Notes under the pieces: model-generated
What the model was told of the DNA's origin: nothing
The model's input: the letters and a program-made list of their open reading frames with translations, nothing else
Database searches by the model: none
Part shown: positions 1 through 12,353 of the stretch, piece by piece
Layout of the letters: each line of letters begins with the position of its first letter
Numbering within the stretch: the first letter of the stretch is position 1
Origin: Linnemannia hyalina
Lineage: Eukaryota; Mortierellomycota; Mortierellomycetes; Mortierellales; Mortierellaceae
Reading direction: 5' to 3'
Assembly (NCBI GenBank): GCA_019671135.1
Contig: JAHRHY010000005.1
Coordinates: 1,302,001 to 1,366,000 of the forward strand
DNA: 64,000 bases
Made by a program: the position numbers and the translations under genes

Positions 1-1245
1 CTGCACAAGGTGGACGGGCAAGGAGGATGCAATTATAAATGAACAGGCCCTTTCCTCAATAAACAAGCTTTTTAGCCTAACGAAATGAATAATAAATATC
101 TTGCTAAATGCTGGTATGAGGCACATGCTCAGGTACGACGAAGACCGTATCAACAACTATGACAGCAAACATGAAAATAGGAGACGATTCAGGAACAGCA
201 GGGAGAAGGGACGAGCGACAGAGAACGACGAGGCACGTTGTCGCCTCGGAAAGGGGCTAGGTATCTGGCATCAAAACGAATGTCTACAGTGCATGTCGAA
301 AATCTTATGAGTATGATGAATCAAATCGGTTCATTGACAAGCAAAGGAAGAATGTCTGATGGCTTTTCCAGCGTGGAAGTTGTGGTTTCAATTTGATTAC
401 AGTGTGAGTGCCGAAGGCGATAGACGATAGATCTCAGAACTCATAGTCAACCGACAACAAGGAATCGAGCAGTCAAGAAACAAGGATAGAGGAGAAGACG
501 AGAGGAAAAGAAAAAAGGGTCGAAACGGAGGCAATTCCCTTGTCTCCTTGGTGTTTTTTAATTGTCTTTGGGCCTAATATCATTGACAGGTTTGAATCCT
601 GTGTCGGATATAGAAACGGGTGATTATTGTTATCGCTTATTAACTTTCAAGGCTGCATTGCAACTTTGCAAGGTGCATGTGTAATTTGCTGTCCAAGTTC
701 AACGCCTTCTTCTCTTCTCTTCTCTCCGTTCTCTCGTTGCATTTATGTTCGTTGTCAGTCCTTCAGTTGCTACTACTGGTTGATGCTGTTACTTGTATAG
801 TACAGTAGAGGAAGTGTCTTTTGTTGACGAGAATTGTATTCTCCCGATGTTGACACCCTCAGAGGACCATCACCTGGGCGATTTGTTTATCACAGCGAAC
901 AAGTACATGCAAAGACCACCCGCCCCCTTCTCTCTTCTTTTCTGAATTGTCTATCTTAAGATTGGTCTTGTCGCTTGTCTTGTTCGCATTGATGCGGTGG
1001 TGGTGGTGGTCCATTTGAGCCCAAACCAATCCTCTCCGTTTTCACCTCTTTCTTTCTCTTTTTCTCCTCTCCTTCCCGAGACAAAGTGGACAGGGCACAA
1101 ACCGTCCGCTGTCCTTCTTTCCTTCACCCTCCACTTCCCACCTTTTCTTTCTCGTCCCTTCCTCCCAAAAGCTCATACACACCCTTGCCTCACTTCCTTC
1201 TTTGCCCTTACTCTCACCTTTCCTTATTCTGAACGACCTTCTACC
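1..1245. other. Left-edge intergenic region with C/T-rich promoter
   Basis: I see no supportable gene here; open frames are short and lack family features. From about 1020 to 1245 the + strand is strongly C/T-rich, which is the usual leader composition upstream of start codons in this window (also before 12354, 35899, 38247 and 47115). It is read as the promoter and 5' leader of the gene starting at 1246. Confidence 0.5.
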
Positions 1246-4200
1246 ATGTCTCGCTCCTATACTCCCTCCATCGATCACAACTCTCATAGTTCAATAATGC
1301 ATACCTCAAGTACAATCGAGTATGTAACTCCATGCTCGGTGTTCACCTTTTTCTTCAACCCTTTTTCTCCACGCTTAATTTTTGTCACTCACTCTTTTGG
1401 AATTCTATCTGTCCACTATGGATTCATAGAACCCAGCTTGATACGGAGCGTGACTACCCCCACACCGCACAGCAAAAGCAACACAAGCACCAGGAACAGG
1501 AGCGGGAACAAGTAGGACTCTTACAAACAACGAACCAACGTCTTCTGACACGACAACAACGGATAGCTGAAGTCCGGGAGAAAAGACTCTCCATGTCGTC
1601 CATCATGACTGTCGATACGTCTTCTCTTTCCCAAGGCGGTTTCTTTACCTGCTCTTCTCCGACGACTGCAGCGTCTTCGTCGTGTACGTCTCCGATGTCC
1701 GTGCTTGTACCCATCTCGCCCTCGTCAGTCTCGTTTCAGGATAGTTATCCGACCAATAGCAACAACAATTATCGCCATAGCAGGAGGACGTCGTCGTCAG
1801 TGTCGTCGTCGCTGTCAGAATGGCATCAGCTTGCACACAGCAACAACCTTCTTCCATCGAATCCTGCGCTCCCTGTACCTGAACCTGTTGCATATTTCGC
1901 CCCTATACCTGCCCCTGTTCCTGCAATTCGACAGCAACAACAAAAGAACAAGCACAAGTCTCAGACATCGGAAATGGACGGACAAATACTCCCGTTTCCT
2001 TCACGACCTAACTCCTTTGCTTCTTCGTACCAACCCGTCATGCTTTCCAGGAAGAACAGCCAACATTCGCAGCAACAGCGCCAACTCGATCCAGGGACAG
2101 TGGCGACGACGACCTTGACCTTGACGAACCATGACGGCGGCAACAACCAGTATGAGGAGTCTAATGCGGCCTTTGAGCGGATCTGTTCGCTGCTGAACCA
2201 TTTGATTACGGACGCATCGACTGCCGTTAGTACTGCAGATGACAAAGATTCTTCTAGAGCTGCTGTTGCTCCCTCAATTATTATCCCTCGCTACTTGCCT
2301 ATGGTCAACAGCGAGTCCGAGAACTCGGACGAGGAAGCTGGAGGAGTGTCATGTCTGGAAGGAGGGGAGGCGATGACGACCACCATCGGGGATGATGGTA
2401 TCGATGGAGGAGAGTCTATGTTCATTGGCGAGCCAGAGTCACCACGGAACCAGATCCGCCGGCGGATAGATGACTCGAGGAAGAAACGATTGGCACGGAA
2501 CAGGACTGGGAGCTATACGGCCGACCCTTCGAAGCGGACTAGTCTTTTCCTGGAGCTTCAAAACTTGCAAGTAGAACCGGAGGACACCCAACATCTGACA
2601 TCACCAGTTCTTGGCAAGCCGGGTGCCGACACTGAAGGCAGTAAGCGTCATCGAACATGCAGTAGCATCCACTCTCCTGGTATTGGCATTGGCGCTGGAC
2701 GGACTTCTCTGGACGCAGCAATAACAGCCACGCTATTCTCGCCGACCACCCCGAGCAGCAGATCCTTGGACTTTGAGCTCTTTGACAGCGAGTTGGGGTC
2801 CCCCGTAACTCTGACGACCCCTCGGCGTCGGGCCTCCTTTCCGCCCAGACGAAGCGACCAAATACAGATCCAGCGTGCAGAGGAACTCCAACGGGTAATT
2901 CAGCACGTGGATGCCGAATTGGACAGGACGGTCGAGACGATTGACGATCTGACAAGGGATTTGATGGCGGTATCTACGCATCAGAACTGGATGAAGACCC
3001 ATTTGGAGCGGACACTTGGGATCCAGAGTCCGCTGTCGTTGGCTGATTTTCTTCAAAAGGATGACGACGACAACGCGACTTTTACTATACCAGGGGTGAC
3101 AGGAACAAGTCCAATGAGTCCTACTAGTTCGACGAGTCCCCGGGGACGGCTTGAGCAGATGGAGGATATTATCGGTGCCACCAAGGCCCTGCTGTCGTCC
3201 AGGGAGTTTGCTAAATACTACCAAGTGCTCGAGAGGGTCCGGATCATGGAGGAGCAGGAGGACCGTGAGGAACACAACGAGCGAGGTGGCGGTGAAGAAA
3301 GTGACCTGTTTGGAGGGCGTGTGCATATCGGCAGTAATAAGCAGCAGCGTCTATCAGGGTCGTCATTCACTCTCACCAACAGCTCCTTCCGACATTCGGC
3401 TTCATCGACACTTTCCCTGGAGACGCAGTTCGGATCGTACGCCGATTTCAAGGATGGGGCGCCTTTGAGCAGCGGCAGTCGACCCTCGATCGAATGGAGT
3501 GACCGTGTTGGAATCCATTACAGTAGCCATGGTCATGGCCTGATCCAGGAAAATGTCCATCCTCTTACCGCAGCACCTTCCCTTGTTCATCAACAACAAC
3601 AGCAAGGACCAGGATCTCTTTTGGAGCTATCGTCGAGTCGAGGACAAAAACCCATGGCCGAGCAATCGGGGAAGCGGGAGCAGGAGCAGCAAAATGTCAC
3701 GGATGTCAGTACTCTTCTTCAAGCAAAAGACAGAGAAGTCTCCGTATCACCGGACGATGCGACTCTGGCTATCGACAAGCTGATCTTGGCATGCACACAT
3801 CTCATCCTGCTCCTATTCTGGACAGTGGCGCTCATCCTGGGAGTCGTCATCACAGACGGGTTTATACTCGACAATGCTGGACGGCATCTTATCACCTCGG
3901 TTGAGATCCTTCAGAGCCACTTTACTATCCGCGATAAGGACCCTTTGCTCGCGGAACAAGTACGGGATGGAGATGCAACTCTGGAACAGGACCAAGAACA
4001 GGAACAAGAACAAGAGGCAGCGGTACCTGGATCTGCTCCAAAGTCCATTCGCCCCTGCACCGCCCGCCGACGCACAAGACCTTCGCAGCGCTACCACTCC
4101 CACACTCATCACCACCACAAACACCTCCACCGTCGCGGTCTATCGTCCATCTTCCCACAAATCAACGCACCATCCGTCTTTGGAGGCAGTATCGGTGGCC

Positions 4201-4538
4201 AGTTCTACAACTCGCCGTTCCTTGCCAGTTCGCGCTATGGAGTCGATATCTCGCAAAAGGAACCACGCACCATCCAGTTAGGTCCCTTGTCTGTCGCCCC
4301 TGGCTCCGCATCTGTCTCTGGCAACGGCAACGGCACAAAGACGACAATGGCTACGATGCTGGCCCCAATCCTGGCAGTATCATTCTCGTCGTCCTGCTCA
4401 TCTACGGTCGGACTTCTCGAGGACTCGGAGTTGTCCATCTCAACGACTTCCTCGTCTGCCACATTGTTGGACTGGCTCGACTCTACTGCGGCCCCTACAG
4501 ATAAGGAAGAGGTCCAAGCATTTGCTGAAAGTACATAA
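1246..4538 (+). CDS. Large Ser-rich protein with one C-terminal transmembrane segment (unrecognised)
   Basis: Two exons: 1246..1319 and 1430..4538, giving 1060 aa. The 110-nt intron has a GTATGT donor and a CATAG acceptor and brings the ATG at 1246 into frame with the long second exon. Without it the first frame stops just after the acceptor. I do not recognise the family. Residues 30-500 are Ser/Gln/Thr-rich and probably disordered. Residues about 505-555 look helical, with alternating hydrophobic and charged positions. A single hydrophobic segment of about 25 residues (about 805-830, LILLLFWTVALILGVVITDG) looks like a membrane anchor. After it come a Glu/Gln-rich stretch, a His cluster (HSHTHHHHKHLHRR) and a Ser-rich tail. 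No signal peptide is visible, so it may be a tail-proximal anchored protein with a large cytosolic N-terminus. The alternative start at 1332 lies inside the intron and is less likely. Confidence 0.7.
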
Positions 4539-5736
4539 CAATATCGATACCACTTCCCCTCTATCCTCCAGAACTACAACCTGTCCTTCAACACTAATTA
4601 AAAATTGGAGGCTATCAATTTGCTTGTGCAAGTATATGTGTGATTTGGTGGCGTTTTTTTTTGTATGCGCCGCCGTATTGCCCATGCTATTTTCTGAACA
4701 CAAGAACGTACAGCGGAGGCGATCATACGACTCTGTCATGTACTCTTGGTGGCACAAAGTCCGCGGAGGAGTGAGGAAGAGGAGGAACCTCCCTGGATGA
4801 CGTTTGTACCCTCTCCTATCACTTCTCTTTGACCCTGAGCATGATCATGATGGTGGCAATAGTGGTACCAGGGACCAAAGCACAGGACATGCATCTAGCA
4901 CGAAAGGACGCAGATTTAAAGTGATGACGTTGATTCTCTTTTTTTTTAATGTACAATAATATGGAGGCACAAGGGTAGGATATGTCCTTTGCTCAGGTCT
5001 CCGACTGTGTGTGGTGTGTGTGTGTGTGCGTTTTTGTTGTTGTTGTCATAGCTTAGCGGCTTCTGCTGCTTCCTATACGATCGGTAGGGTTGTCCATGCC
5101 TTTGATTGCTTCCCGAGTGCATTATAACGCAGTTGTTTTGTGTTTTGCTAGCCTCCACTGGTATCATCCTGAATTGCGCTTTCTCAATGTTGCCTTCACC
5201 GTTCGAGTTATGTTTCGTGTTGTGGCGAACAGACGGGATTTTACTCAGACTTGAGGTGGACCCGAGACGCGGCAGCATGATGATACCACGTTTCGGGGAC
5301 AACATCCAATTGGCGTCCAATGCTCCCAAAACAGACCGACGATGAGTAAAGAATACAAGGGATCCATGATCCTACGCCAAAAAAGTCTGCCCTCGTAAAG
5401 CTACAACCAGAGAACCAAAAAAGAAGAAAAAAAAAGAGTTGCGATGGTTAATAACAATATTTCCATGGTGATGATGGTCAGGAGGGGTCTTTTTTTTTTT
5501 TTTTTTTTTTTTTTTGGGGGGGGGGGTGACATTTTAATTCGCCTTTCTAATCGGTATGGAGTGCAAAGAGAACTTTTTTGTTTTCCTTCCTTCCATCCTT
5601 CTTTCTTTCACTTTTCGCCATTGTTGTAAGCACCTTGAACATGAAAAGGATTACACAAAACTCTCAGGAACAAACAACACCAAACCAACCAAAACAAAAA
5701 GAAAGGATGAACGAGTGAAAATGGCATATGAAACTC
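4539..5736. other. Convergent 3' intergenic region
   Basis: This lies between the 3' ends of the Ser-rich protein gene (+) and the INSIG gene (-). No gene is seen. It contains a short TG repeat near 5010-5030 and the T/G homopolymer block listed separately. Confidence 0.5.
5490..5526. repeat. Poly-T (26) followed directly by poly-G (11)
   Basis: An uninterrupted run of T is followed immediately by an uninterrupted run of G. It lies in the convergent intergenic space, so it affects no coding region. Its length is at the limit of reliable sequencing. Confidence 0.9.
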
Positions 5737-7573
5737 TCAAACCTTCCGGCTAGGAAAAAGAGGGTTGCGGACGAGTGGTAAGACAAAGGCAAGGACAGAA
5801 AGCAAGACCAATTCCAACAATAACAACCTCCGGATGGTCCGTGTGAACAGTTTGTGTCTGCATGTTGTGGAAAAGAGGGGTACAAGAGTAAAACAAATAG
5901 AAAGAAAAGGAAGGACCGGAAGGAGGACGGAATGAATGATACATGGGACAAACATACCTATACCATCCATTGAGGACTAAAAAGTAGGCAACCGTCGTTC
6001 CCATCGAGGCCACGGTCAACGAAATCATGAATCCGTGGAAGGTACGGTCAAACAAGAACCAGAGCGCAGCCGAGATCAGGGCCAGTGTGCAAGAGACCTG
6101 CACGCTACTTGTCCACGGCAGCTTGGACGCTGCATAATTAACCCCAATGAACCCACCCATGCACCTAAGATAAATGTCGAAGAAGAATCATAAAAAAAGA
6201 AAAAGAAGGAGGGGCTCTTTGTCAATAAAAGAAAATACGCATCTCATCAATTCTTTGCCAAGGAATAGCGCACATCTTCAACATCATGCCATTTCTCAAG
6301 AAATAAAAAAAGGGTACCTCATAACGCTGGACCAGTCTCGGCCGTTGGGCTGGACGCGCTTGCCCCACCAGAGATAATCGCCGAGCGGATAAATGGTGCC
6401 GATGAGCACGGCTGAGGCTCCGCAGGTCGGAGGCAGCCACGAGGCAGTGTCCCAGAGCTGGGACATGTTGCTGGGATACTGCACGAGCTTGTGCTGAGTC
6501 TGGAGGTGGTCAATGACCAACGAGAACACAAAGCCGAGTACAAACAGAATCAACGCCCGAATCGGGTAGTAGAGCGACAGCGCCACGTCGAACACAAACA
6601 AGTAAGGTCCGTCCACAACCAGACCGAACGAGGGAGACGACGTTGTCGTTGTTGATGTTGTCGTTGTTGTTGACAACGACGACTCCACCACTGCTCCTGC
6701 TGCTGTTGTTGCTGTTGTTGGGCCTTGACTTGAGCGTATCGTGGATGCTGGTGACGATGATGATGTTGATGATCCCCCTGCAGAGGAAGTTGCTGCCTTT
6801 GGTGCCATATATCCTGCTGCCGCTGCTGTCGTTGTGGTAGTGGTTGTAGTGGTAGTGGTAGTGGTAGTGGTTGTAGTGGTTGTCAACAGAGTTGGTTCTG
6901 TTCCTTCTGAACTTGAGTCGTCACTGCTGGCTGTTGTGGACGGGTGGTGGAGTGATTTGTAGCTCAGGGTGGGAGAGAGATCAGACAAGTCCTGGGGAAT
7001 AATGTCGTCCTTGTCACTGCCACTGTCGGAATGAGATGCTCTTGTTGATGCTTGGGTGAGTGAGGTATTGTTGTTGTTATTGTTGACCTGCTTGAGCATG
7101 TGCCTTTGCCTTTTGGAGTAATAGTTCTTTGGCCGGAGGTTGGATGTTGTGGCAGAATGTAATGACAATTGCAAGCTCTCTTTAGAGAGGTCCAGTCGCG
7201 GGCCGGAGGCAGAAGAGGAGGACGGCGTTGAGCAGCAGTAGGAGAGACAGGTCCTTGTGGAACAAGATGCGCGTGGGTTGCCTGTTGTTATTGTTAAGGC
7301 AGAGGACGAAGAGGAAGAGGGGTATTCGGAGGATCGGCTGGTAAAAAAGGAGAGGAATGGAAGATAATGCTGGAGGGTGGAGGATGCTGAGGGTGGAAGG
7401 GATGCTGGTGAGAAGGATGGGGAGGGGGGGGCGGAGGTAGAGGGCGTGGAGGACAGGGAGGGGGAGCGAGAAGAAGGACGAGAGGAGGAAGAAGGACAAG
7501 AGGAAGAAGAAGATGAAGGAGAAGGGACTGAGGTTGGCGAGACCATGGCCGCGAATGCTCTGGCTTCCGTCAT
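5737..7573 (-). CDS. INSIG-family ER membrane protein with long Ser/Thr-rich N-terminus
   Basis: Three exons on the minus strand: 7573..6318, 6164..5958 and 5857..5737 (527 aa). INSIG proteins sit in the ER membrane and in animals and fission yeast bind sterol-sensing-domain partners (SCAP, HMG-CoA reductase). The first 315 residues are low complexity, with Ser/Pro runs and a poly-Thr tract. The INSIG domain starts near residue 320 (GPYLFVFDVALSLYYPIRA). It continues with DTASWLPPTCGASAVLIG, LGDYLWWG, DWSSVMRC and FIGVNYAASKLPW. FDRTFHGF carries the Asp that in human INSIG-1 (D205) is needed for partner binding, and FLVLNGWYRY follows. The intron joining VMR to CMGGFIG restores the conserved INSIG reading exactly. 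The last exon (RHKLFTRTIRRLLLLELVLL) is hydrophobic but lacks the usual last-helix GGVT.GNIGR motif, so exon 3 is the weak part of the model. The start is the first ATG of the frame with no signal peptide; a second ATG lies 10 codons in. Confidence 0.85.
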
Positions 7574-8246
7574 ATGAAAATAAGTGCAGGGCAGATCAAA
7601 GTTGGTTGGCTGGTTGGTTGGTTGGATGTTCCTTGTCTGTTGTTCAAAGGGGCGACAAGGTGGGTAAAAAAGGAGTGCTAGACTATGAACAAAAGGAAAC
7701 CCCTTCTTCCGGATTGTACGATTGTACAATAAAAGGGGAGAGAGAGAATGAGAAAGGAGAGAAAGGAGGGAGGGTAAAGGGAGGAGGTAGTGGTGTGTAG
7801 AGACAGTTGAAAAAAAGGTCCTTGCTGTTTGTTGTTTGCGAAGAGTGTCGTGTTAAGTCGTGTTTTGTTTATGGTTAAAGTGGCAGTCAGCGATCAGTTT
7901 AATAAGTGATCGTTCCAGGTTCCTGAATGTCGGAGGAGGGTGATGGATGAGAGGAAATATCAATGCTTCGCCCGAATGGAAAGGAAAGGGGGGAAGAGGG
8001 GGCAGAGGGTGGAGTTCGTTGTTGAGTGTCAAGGAAGGGAAAGGGTGCAAGGTGTCAAAAAATAGAGGGAGGGGTCAGGGTCAATATATATAACGATGGT
8101 GAAGGGAAGAAGAAAGAAAGAACGAGAGTAAAAAGCCAAAATAAAAACAAACGCAGAAGACGACAACGATGGGCGATGCGACCGATGGCTTCAATCAAAG
8201 GAGTCGTGGGGCAAGAAAGAAAAGACGCACCACTCCACTCCCGCGC

Positions 8247-8268
8247 AAAAAAAAAAAAAAAAAAAAAA
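8247..8268. repeat. Poly-A tract (22)
   Basis: An uninterrupted run of 22 A in the intergenic region upstream of the INSIG gene. It is flanked by single-copy sequence, with no target-site duplication or element body seen beside it. Confidence 0.9.
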
Positions 8269-11200
8269 GTATCATAACAACAATAAATGACTTGTGTGGG
8301 CGTCGAAATGCACTTGTAACATAAGAAGTGTTTAATTTTTTTATGTAGTAAATCCATCTCAGCTGCCTCAGCTCGCAAAAATGACCATGGCCTGACATTT
8401 TCCGAGCAAATGATTTCGTGTGGCCTGATCTAACAGCAAAGCCAGGAACGGACAATGTCAAGCCATCTCACACATCTCAAAAAATAATTAAAAGGAAAAA
8501 AAATTGGCTTTGCTCGCTCCCGCACCACCCGATCTTTTTATTTTGTTGCTGTTTACCCACTCACTTCTGTTGCTGCTGCTGGACACACGGACACGGACGC
8601 ACACTGTGTCTTTTTCTTTCCCTTCTCCTCCTCCTATTCTTCATATCGCATATCCTGTGCCATCTCTATTTTCTCTCTCCATCGTTCATTCACGCTATGA
8701 CTCCTTTTGCTTTTCTTGTCCATTCATGCATTGCTCATAGTCTTGGCCACTGGGGGTACCTGGAATGAACTGTACCCCCTTCCGTCCACCACCCTGTGTC
8801 TGCAGGAGGAATCAGTCAGCCCACTGACCATCTCCTCTTCCCTGTTGTACAGTTGCATTGCAAAAAGGTATGTATAACTACAAACTATAGGGGTTCGATC
8901 ATTCACCCCCTCTCTCATCGCCAAAAACAATCAACAAACAAACAAAGTGCGCATGCAGCAGCCAAGCATCGCCCTTCCCCTCCACCTTCCGCCCTCTCCC
9001 ACCCGCCTTTGCTACTCCACAAAACACAGCGCAGGAACAGTACTACCACAGGTGGAGCAGGAGAACGACGAGAATAAGGGAATCTCATTAACATCTTGTG
9101 TTTGTGGCTCATGGTTGTAGTCCCTCCAACTCCATTCCATGCTAATTTTTTAGGCTCCTTCGAATTAAGTCACCAAATGTCCTCGTCGACCCTTCAACAT
9201 CAGACGTTCTTCTTTTCATCTTGCATGTTCTTGCTAGAGCGAAAAGAGAAGAGAAAGAGGAAGGGGAGGATACAAACTCATTATTACCTTTCGGCTGAGA
9301 AGAAATGCGAACATCAGAACCATGTTCCCTCTTTTCTACAATAGAGAACACACCCTCCCCAACCTGACGCGGGGAGCCGGACACGAGATTGGAGGGAAGA
9401 TGGGTATGACATGTTGACAGAACAAAGTCAGACAAGAAAAAAACAAAACATAAACACGCAACCACAACTTTGTTCGTGTTAAGAACGAGCCCAAAGAAAA
9501 TGCTAAAAAATATCTGAGCACTTCGCTACGATGTATCCATTTACCGTCGTAGGTCACCATTATTGACGACTACAGAAATGGTGAGTAGTTATAGTTGGTT
9601 CACATGCCAATGGCGAGAAAAAGACGCGTCGGATAGAAAGATCATAGATCGTACGATCATTGGTTTCTCGCAGATATCATTCAGGGTCGTGCTTAGGCTG
9701 CACGGGATACGTTCTACAACCTTAGATAGCCAGAGAGATAGGCATCTGTGGGGGGGAAGGGGAAGAGGGGGAGAGAGTTTGGTTGCAGGGGCCCAAAAAT
9801 TGTAAAGTTGTGGGATTTTGGATGACTCGACCTTATCCGAAACAACAAGTTGTAAGGAAGAGAAGGGACCAATAGTCGTTGTTTAACATCCAACCACAGA
9901 ACGGGCCAACTAACGGGTGGGATTGGGGTGCTAATCGGTTTGGGGTTCAGATCGTGACCCCTTCTATATGGTTACTAGTTGTGACCCCACTTCCGCCTGG
10001 GTCTGTAACTGTAAGTGAGAAATAAAGGTCAACGGTACACGACAGTAACATGAATCCAAGAAGGATAGTGACAACACACCGGGCATGAGGCTTTGAGTAG
10101 GTACGAAAGTGGATCAGCAGGACAGTTCATTGCGCATGTGGGGCCATTGTACCAAAATAAGAAAGACGACAAGCTCTGCCGATAGACAGTTGGTGTCCGA
10201 GGACCACCACACAGAGGCCATAGGGTATTGAAGGTGTCTCTTTTTTTCGCATTCGTTAGACACATCCTGGACGGACCCAGACGATCTGCGACCGGGTGTG
10301 GGGTGGACTGTTCATTTTTGAACGACGAACGATCAAAGGACGGGGATTGGCCAGATGAGCCGTCATTCGAGATCTGTGGCAGATAGATTCAAGGCCCGGT
10401 GGGTGAACGTACCAATTGCGGCGGCTTCCATTTGTTTATGTTCTCGACGACAGAGATAACCCATCCTTAACTCTCTCACTCCCACGGAGCAAAAATGCAC
10501 ACGCTCAAACACAAACGAAACGTCGTAAATTAATGGACGCTCCAGCTCCACACAAACAAACGGGAGAGTTTGATCCACAGATAGAGCAGTGTTGTGTATT
10601 CTCACTACATGTCTGCACTCCTCAATTGCTCTTTGAACCATCGTATCTGCCACCAATGCAGTAACACATGCATCAAACGGCCTTCAACCCCATTCGGCGC
10701 ACTCTCCTCTATCCTCTTGCATGGTAAAACCCCGGTTGGAGGGATGGGTTAAGCTATCTGGTCGTTCCTTTTCCTTCTCCCCCTGGAATCCATCTGGCTG
10801 GGTCTTGTGGAATTGAGGTTCAAGTGTATCGAAAAGGAATATCAATCTGTGCCATCAAGGTACCAAGTGGCCCTCACACACACTTCATCCCAGGTTAGTT
10901 CCCCTTCTCTCCTTCATTGGCTACGCCTCGTTTCGACCAACACCCGACATGCTTCAAGCCAACACCCGGCATGCTTCAAAAGGAAGAAAAATGGAGTGTC
11001 TAACCGTCCTCACCACACACACAAACACATATACACTCATATACGCTCAAAATCGTTCAATCAACCAGCTCAATTCACGAAATATCTGCAATACTCGATT
11101 TCACTTTGTTTAAGGAAAGCAAAAGTTCCTCATGGGCAAAAAAGTCCCTGAAAGCCATGGAATACCTGGCTGTTGGAAAAAACAAAAATAGTCCAAGTTG

Positions 11201-12065
11201 TTTGACAGTGGTCAAACAGGTACAGTCGTCAACAGGCAGGCCGGCGGGGTTACGAACAGTGACCCCGACATGAAAGACACGGACAAAAAGATATCAAGTT
11301 GGCAATACATTGCAGTTTTTGGGATGCCGCCTTTCTCTTGCGCTCGTTTCCCATATTTTCCCCCTCATCTCACAAAAGATGATGATAGTCCACTGCAGAA
11401 AGGAGGGGTTGAGTGGAGGTAGTCTACAAGGTACTGGTAGTACAAACGGAGTGTGACCCCAGTTTGCAGAGTGACGCACGATAATAAAAGATGGAGAAAG
11501 CCAATTGGGCCAAATGATGTGAGAATAGAAAAGAGCGAAGGAGGGGAAAGATAGAGATAGGGACAAAGACTAGATTTGGGCCTTTCTCCTGTGAGTGCCC
11601 ATTTGCCGGAACTGTAGCTGGCTTCATCTTAGGTTTCAGGTACGAGTGGAGTATTCAATCGACTTCTTATTGAACATGAATGACCAGCACAGACCCAAGG
11701 TTCACGCTAATGACGAATGATCCATGGGATAGGAACACCAAATTCATCGCTTGTACAGCGAACAGTTTGTTTGTTTTTTTTTGATTGTTGGGTGTTGAGT
11801 ATCAAGCAAATGGTAGGCAACAGGCAGTCAGTCAGCAAGCCAACAACCCAGATCGGATGGCTTCAGAATCGACCGACAGGTCATTTCACTGGTGTCTCTC
11901 AAATACGAGGTCGGACGGGTGGCCCTTTTCTGGCCCTCTCATGTCTTGTGCTTTCTGCTCCTACCTGTCGTATGCGCCGTGGAGAAGTTCGAGCGAAAGA
12001 AATTGTAACTCAACAAACGGCCTTGTATCACTCACTCCTCACTACCCTCTTCCAATGGTCATACA

Positions 12066-12073
12066 TATAAAAG
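12066..12073 (+). promoter_or_regulatory. TATA-like box of the sugar transporter gene
   Basis: TATAAAAG lies about 290 bases before the transporter ATG. It is followed by T-rich and then C/T- and CA-rich leader sequence with (TCC) repeats at 12171-12200. Position and context fit a strong, TATA-driven promoter, but no start site can be read directly. Confidence 0.45.
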
Positions 12074-12353
12074 GCTACTGAGATTTGCTTTTTTTTTCTT
12101 TTCTTTCTCCTCATCAATCGATCATTATTCCACTTTCATCTCCACCTTTTTAACATTTTACTCCACACATCCTCCTCCTCCTCCTCATCCTCCTCCATCC
12201 CATCCCTTAATTCCTCTTCCTCATATTAATACCAGTTATTCTGAACGCGACCACCCCAATCTCTCCACATCTCAATCGCATTCATTCCTCTCTCTCACAC
12301 CTCACTCTTCTTCTCCCACATTTACACTTAAAATCAACCATCCTCAACTCATT

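Larger units (their letters stand above)
7574..12353. other. 4.8-kb intergenic region
   Basis: No supportable gene was found on either strand; all frames are short, C/T- or A-rich and without motifs. It holds the INSIG upstream region (G/A-rich on +, 7580-8060), a 22-nt poly-A tract, C/T-rich sequence at 8560-8700, and the transporter promoter at the right end. Short unspliced or non-coding transcripts cannot be excluded. Confidence 0.45.

Noticed and set aside
997..1515. 172-codon frame overlapping exon 1 of the Ser-rich protein
   Set aside because: Its first part is C/T-rich leader; only the segment from the ATG at 1246 to 1319 is used, and splicing to 1430 changes the frame.
10363..10656. 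97-codon minus-strand frame in the 7.6-12.3 kb gap
   Set aside because: It reads less repetitively than its surroundings but has no signature, no splice-linked neighbour and no promoter context.
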